64,000 nucleotides of DNA from JANLSE01 sp038214135 (GTDB taxonomy: Bacteria > Chloroflexota > Chloroflexia > Chloroflexales > Roseiflexaceae). The position numbers and the translations under genes are program-made. Below the pieces are notes generated by a model that made no database searches, was not told the origin of the DNA, and saw only the letters and a list, made by a program, of their open reading frames with translations. How positions within the stretch are numbered: position 1 is the first letter of the stretch; every line of letters starts with the position of its first letter. Shown here in pieces: positions 60,095-64,000 of the stretch. Location of the stretch: the NCBI GenBank assembly GCA_038214135.1, contig JBBQSD010000009.1:1-64000 (forward strand), given 5' to 3'.

Positions 60095-61111
60095 ATGGAG
60101 CAACTACGAGCGCTGCTGGTGGGTGCAGGTGGGATGGGCCGCGCATGGGCCAAGAATCTGCATGCATACGATCAGGTCACAATTGCAGGTTGGGTCGATA
60201 TTCGTTCTGGGGCGGCTGCACAGGCTGCCGATGAGCTTGGCATGATTGTGCCGCATACTGGTGCGGATCTCGAACAAGCATTGGCCGATGTCAAGCCAGA
60301 TTTCCTTGTCGATGTGACCATTCCCGAGGCGCACCATGATGTGACACTGATGGCATTGGCGGCTGGCATACCGGTTCTTGGCGAGAAGCCAATGGCCGAT
60401 AGCATGGAACGAGCTAGGTCGATGGTAGCGGCATCAGAGCGCGCCAACAAGCTGTATATGGTCAGCCAGAGCCGCCGCTATGATGCACGCCTGCATGCCT
60501 ATCGGCAGTTGATCGAGCAACAGGTTGGTACGCTTGGCATTCTCAAATCGGATTTTTATATTGGCGCACATTTTGGCGGCTTTCGTGATGAGATGGCGCA
60601 TGTGTTGCTACTCGATATGGCCATTCACACGCTCGACGCAGCGCGCTATTTGTGCAACGCCGATCCAGTCGCAGTCTATTGCGAAGAATTCAATCCATCC
60701 TGGAGTTGGTACAAGGGTGCTGCCAGTGCAACGGCCCTGTTCGAAATGACGGGCGGGCTGCGCTATACTTATAGTGGCAGTTGGTGTGCCGAGGGCCGCC
60801 ATACATCGTGGGAGGCCGAATGGCGAGCGGTTGGCCCACGCGGCACAGCAACATGGGATGGCCATGGCCCGGCGGTTGCCGATACGGTTGTGGCATCTGG
60901 GGATTTTCATTCAGCAGCAGAAGCGCACACAGCGATTGTTGCAGATGATGTACCAGCGGGAATTGCTGGATCGCTGCGCGATTTCGTGCATGCACTGCGT
61001 ACCGGCGCAACGCCAATGGGCGAATGCCACGATAACATCAAGAGCCTGGCGATGGTCTTTGCCGCCATCGAATCAGCAGAAACAGGCCGCAGGGTATCGA
61101 TCACCATATAA
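60095..61111 (+). CDS. Gfo/Idh/MocA-family oxidoreductase
   Basis: A 338-aa protein paralogous in family to the 56767 gene but on the other strand. ALLVGAGGMGRAWAKNLHAYDQVT Rossmann start; GEKPMADSMERARS carries the EKP Lys; DMAIHTLDAARYL carries the His. ATG follows GTGAGGGTGCG. A TTTGA-N3-TCAAA palindrome lies 20 bp upstream. Substrate unknown. Confidence 0.9.
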   Translation: MEQLRALLVGAGGMGRAWAKNLHAYDQVTIAGWVDIRSGAAAQAADELGMIVPHTGADLEQALADVKPDFLVDVTIPEAHHDVTLMALAAGIPVLGEKPMADSMERARSMVAASERANKLYMVSQSRRYDARLHAYRQLIEQQVGTLGILKSDFYIGAHFGGFRDEMAHVLLLDMAIHTLDAARYLCNADPVAVYCEEFNPSWSWYKGAASATALFEMTGGLRYTYSGSWCAEGRHTSWEAEWRAVGPRGTATWDGHGPAVADTVVASGDFHSAAEAHTAIVADDVPAGIAGSLRDFVHALRTGATPMGECHDNIKSLAMVFAAIESAETGRRVSITI

Positions 61112-61223
61112 TATGGAGTCAGGAGTCGGGAGTCGATATCCAATGTTCAGCCGCCGCACTAACCGCCAGATGGGGTGCCAATAATCTGCGTCATCTGCGG
61201 ATAATATAAGAAGACACCCAGCA

Positions 61224-64000
61224 TTAATGAAATTGAACGGCAGGATCGAGGCCCAAATTGATCAGTATGTCATGCGCCTGGCTTCGCGCCGATGCAGCGC
61301 TGGCGTGATCGCCGAGGGTTGTGAGAATCGTGGCCAATACCTGGAGCGCATCGCTTTTGAACAGTGGATGATCGATCTGCTCTGCGAACCGGAGGGCGCG
61401 TTTGGCGCATCGAAGGCCAGATAAGGCTCTGCCACGCTGCACTTCTGCCCATGCCACTCCAGCGAGAATACGGCTCTGGCTGCGCTTGTCGCCGATGCGG
61501 CGAGCAGATTGCAGTGCCTGTGCATACAGTATACGAGCCTGCTGATGCTGTTCCTGGCGCGCATAGGTTTGGGCCAATCCATTCAGAATCGCCATCTCGA
61601 CTTCACGGTTGCCAATTGCACGGGCGAGTGTCAGCGCAACTGTAAAGTGTTGCTGGGCATTGCTCCACATTGCTTGCTCGCGGCTTGTGCGCCCAAGATT
61701 ATAGTAGGTGAGCGCCATGCCAAAGCGGCTACCGAGCTTGATGAAGCCATATAACGCCTCTTCCAATACGGTGCGCGCTGTTTCGTATTGCCCAAGCAGG
61801 ATCGCCACTACCCCGAGGTTATGCAGTACGCCGCTTTCCCCATCCCGATCACCAAGCCTGCGATACAACAATAGTGCCTGTTCATAGTACTTCTGTGCCA
61901 CTGGATCGCCGCGATCCTCGGCGATATTCCCAAGTGCGTTGAGTGCGGTTGCTTCATCACGCAATGCTCCAATTGCCTGGAAGATTGCCAGTGCCTGCTG
62001 AAGTGCTGTGCGCGCCTCGGCATAGCGGCGTAACGAGTTGGCCGCATATGCCTGTGATGTTAGAATGCTTGCTTCGTGCCAGCGCAGCCCAGCAACATGG
62101 GCAAGCGCCAATGCCTGCCCAAAGTGGCTGTGTGCAGCGGCGAATTCGGTCTGCACCAGCAGCACATTACCCAACACAAACAGCGCATATGCTTCAGCAC
62201 CAGCATCATTGACGCTATTGGCCAAAACTCGTGCCCGCTCAGTGGCCATAATCGCCTCACTATAGCGCGATATGCTATACAACGCACTGGCCCGGTAGGC
62301 ATGAAGATTGGCTAAACAGCGGGTTACTGGTGTGTTGAGCTGCACCTGCTCCAGTTCCGAGACAGCATCTTCGAGCATGGCCAGGTATTCGGCCATCAGC
62401 CCGGCTGCCAGGCTGTAGCGCAGCAGTGGCAGGCTCGCGGCATTCAGATCTGCAGGGCGTTGTGTTGCAATCGCCCATTCCCAAGCCGAACGCAGGTTAT
62501 CATATTCGGCATGAATATCATCGTGGGCAGATCGTGTGGAGAGTAACAGATCCGTGCGTTGCTCGGCGAATGCGGTGTAATAGGCACAATGCTGATTGCT
62601 CACCTGGGTATGTTCATCTGGGTTTCGAGCAAGTTGCTGAAGTGCATACTGGCGCAGCAGTTCGTGAAGTTCGTAGCGGCCAGTCGCATCACGCCGCAGG
62701 TAGCCGCTTGCTGTAAGAGCGTGCAGAAAAAAGGCCGATGCTCCAGCAATGCTTCCAGCTGCATCACTGCGGAAACCGCCCCGAAACACCCCCAATCGCG
62801 CAAGAGTCGCTTGCTCGTGGTACCCGAGTAGGCTCCAGAAGCGCTCAATCACAGCTGTGAGGCCATGTGGCTGTGTGTCGGTTGTGTTTGGGGTGCTCAG
62901 TGCAAGCAGGTTGGTGGCCAGATCCTGAGCTATTTCATCACAGGTTGCATAGCTTATTTGCGCTGCGGCAAGTTCAATACCAAGCGGCATCCCTTCGACA
63001 AGACGGCAGATTCGCACAATCGCCGAACGATTCTGGTCGGTCAACATAAAATGTGGGTTGGCTCGGCGCGCTTGATAGAGGAATAACTGAACCGCTTCAC
63101 TGGTATCGGCGGCGGTTCCCTGAGCGGAAGTTGGGATGGTGAGCCCCTGGATCGGTATAACGAGTGCATCTGGAATTGGCGGAAGTATCGTCGCCGTGAT
63201 CAGCATGCTGAGTGATGGGATGCGATTAAGCAGTGTCGTTATAATCGCAGGGCCATGGTTCAGATGATCTAGGTTATCCAATACAATCAGTGTGCGCTGA
63301 TCGCGCAAGGTGGCAACCAGCCGTTCGAGTGGATCATCAACACAGGCCACTTCGAGTTCAAGCGCTGTAATAATTGCGGGAATGATCTGCCGGCTGGATG
63401 TCAATCCAACCAGTGCAACCCACCACACGCCACCAGGGAAATGATCGGCGCTCTCGGCAGCGGCCTGGGCTGCCAGGCGGCTCTTGCCAATGCCGCCGGG
63501 GCCATACAACACCATAACCCGTTGCTGAGGTAGGGTTTCGGAGAGCTGGCGCAATTCATTGGCACGGCCAATAAAATCACCGATCATTGGCAACGTGCGC
63601 GCCGGATCAGGTGGTGGCAGTGTCAATGCTTTTGTGACAAGCTGCCCTGGATCGGAATGGTATGCCCAACCACCCTCGGTTGGCACAAGGATATTATTCG
63701 CAATCAGGCGCTCAAGAATGAGCGCGATCTGGCTTGGCAGGCGGCCTGTTACGATAGCAAACCAGTTCAAGAATTCGGTGGTTGGCTCCCAATGTAGGCT
63801 ATGGCGCAGCCATGCGCGCAGGCCCTCCGCAGAAAGTGGGCCTAGTATAATCTGTTCCACAGCCGCCCGATCTTTGTGGATGCCATAGCCAATTGCTGGC
63901 CAACCAGAATCGGTAGCGATCATCGCAAGATGTTTGAGTTCAGGCTGTTCGCCAAGCGCACGAACCAATTCCAGCGATGTACGATCCAGATCTTCCACAT
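61224..64000 (-). CDS. NB-ARC/TPR regulator, 5' end beyond the window
   Basis: At least 925 residues, N-terminus missing: the first codons here read VEDLDRTSLELVRALGEQ, the Walker B-like end of an AAA ATPase module, so the gene continues past 64000. Then a second ATPase: P-loop VLYGPGGIGKSRLAAQA, Walker B TLIVLDNLDHL, a winged-helix part, and about ten TPRs to the end. Layout resembles LuxR/AfsR-type regulators with TPR sensors. The N-terminal output domain is not visible, so its role (transcription, kinase or defence) cannot be set. Confidence 0.85.
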   Translation of the reverse strand, partial: VEDLDRTSLELVRALGEQPELKHLAMIATDSGWPAIGYGIHKDRAAVEQIILGPLSAEGLRAWLRHSLHWEPTTEFLNWFAIVTGRLPSQIALILERLIANNILVPTEGGWAYHSDPGQLVTKALTLPPPDPARTLPMIGDFIGRANELRQLSETLPQQRVMVLYGPGGIGKSRLAAQAAAESADHFPGGVWWVALVGLTSSRQIIPAIITALELEVACVDDPLERLVATLRDQRTLIVLDNLDHLNHGPAIITTLLNRIPSLSMLITATILPPIPDALVIPIQGLTIPTSAQGTAADTSEAVQLFLYQARRANPHFMLTDQNRSAIVRICRLVEGMPLGIELAAAQISYATCDEIAQDLATNLLALSTPNTTDTQPHGLTAVIERFWSLLGYHEQATLARLGVFRGGFRSDAAGSIAGASAFFLHALTASGYLRRDATGRYELHELLRQYALQQLARNPDEHTQVSNQHCAYYTAFAEQRTDLLLSTRSAHDDIHAEYDNLRSAWEWAIATQRPADLNAASLPLLRYSLAAGLMAEYLAMLEDAVSELEQVQLNTPVTRCLANLHAYRASALYSISRYSEAIMATERARVLANSVNDAGAEAYALFVLGNVLLVQTEFAAAHSHFGQALALAHVAGLRWHEASILTSQAYAANSLRRYAEARTALQQALAIFQAIGALRDEATALNALGNIAEDRGDPVAQKYYEQALLLYRRLGDRDGESGVLHNLGVVAILLGQYETARTVLEEALYGFIKLGSRFGMALTYYNLGRTSREQAMWSNAQQHFTVALTLARAIGNREVEMAILNGLAQTYARQEQHQQARILYAQALQSARRIGDKRSQSRILAGVAWAEVQRGRALSGLRCAKRALRFAEQIDHPLFKSDALQVLATILTTLGDHASAASARSQAHDILINLGLDPAVQFH

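Noticed and set aside
1..64000. tRNA, rRNA, integrase or att sites
   Set aside because: No cloverleaf-like segments, rRNA signatures or integrase frames were recognised by eye; a tRNAscan/Infernal run would settle it.

Overview
The window reads as chromosomal DNA of a Chloroflexota bacterium, probably near Chloroflexales/Roseiflexaceae. This placement is inferred from gene content: an alpha-aminoadipate (AAA) lysine pathway carried on LysW, a form II CO-dehydrogenase-type cluster, a large DnaE with an intact PHP domain, proteins with effector-associated domains (EADs), and intergenic regions packed with short dispersed palindromes. No rRNA, tRNA, CRISPR array, intact transposase or phage was found.

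Layout. 1-4.8 kb (minus): coxG-coxS-coxL-coxM-like molybdenum hydroxylase. 5.2-10.1 kb (minus): an ECF sigma factor with a clear promoter, and dnaE. 11.0-16.1 kb (minus): three adjacent genes that share one N-terminal EAD fold but carry different bodies (a trypsin-like protease; a linker with a second EAD; TIR + NACHT/NB-ARC + TPR). This is the best candidate for an undescribed conflict/immune system here. 16.3 kb (plus): a short SRAP (abasic-site crosslinking) protein. 17.1-22.4 kb (minus): zinc-ribbon protein, Ser/Thr kinase, RNA uracil methyltransferase, Uma2-type nuclease with a repetitive coiled-coil tail, and an aconitase-swivel protein that has lost its active-site loop. 22.5-24.6 kb (minus): groES-groEL, with a consensus promoter between two CIRCE operators and a hairpin-T5 terminator. 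24.7-31.5 kb: glpX, a sugar-nucleotide transferase, an SH3-NlpC/P60 hydrolase, and a DUF2085-TlpA-DUF2085 membrane redox cassette.

31.8-47.6 kb (plus): the lysine block. A TTGACA-17-TATAGT promoter is followed by a 19-codon leader peptide with three Lys codons (two in tandem) and mutually exclusive hairpins ending in a terminator. This looks like ribosome-mediated attenuation. Then come the homoaconitase large subunit, a transsulfuration-type PLP enzyme, homoaconitase small subunit, homoisocitrate dehydrogenase, LysW, LysX, LysY, a divergent homocitrate synthase, a split chromate-transporter pair, LysZ, LysJ and a membrane protein. LysN and LysK are not seen. On the opposite strand inside the block lies a MntA-HepT toxin-antitoxin module coupled to a PPOX-fold gene.

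47.8-49.7 kb: a convergent Eco29kI-like restriction-modification pair. 49.9-53.8 kb: a HAMP-STAS sensor and an MrfA-type helicase. 54.2-61.1 kb: ferredoxin, GNAT, a small (S-x-x)n repeat protein coupled to an RraA-like gene, two Gfo/Idh/MocA oxidoreductases around a GH35-like glycosidase, and shared palindromic motifs. The window ends inside a large NB-ARC-TPR regulator. Positions, motifs and complementarity were read from the sequence; functions are inferred from family membership and context.
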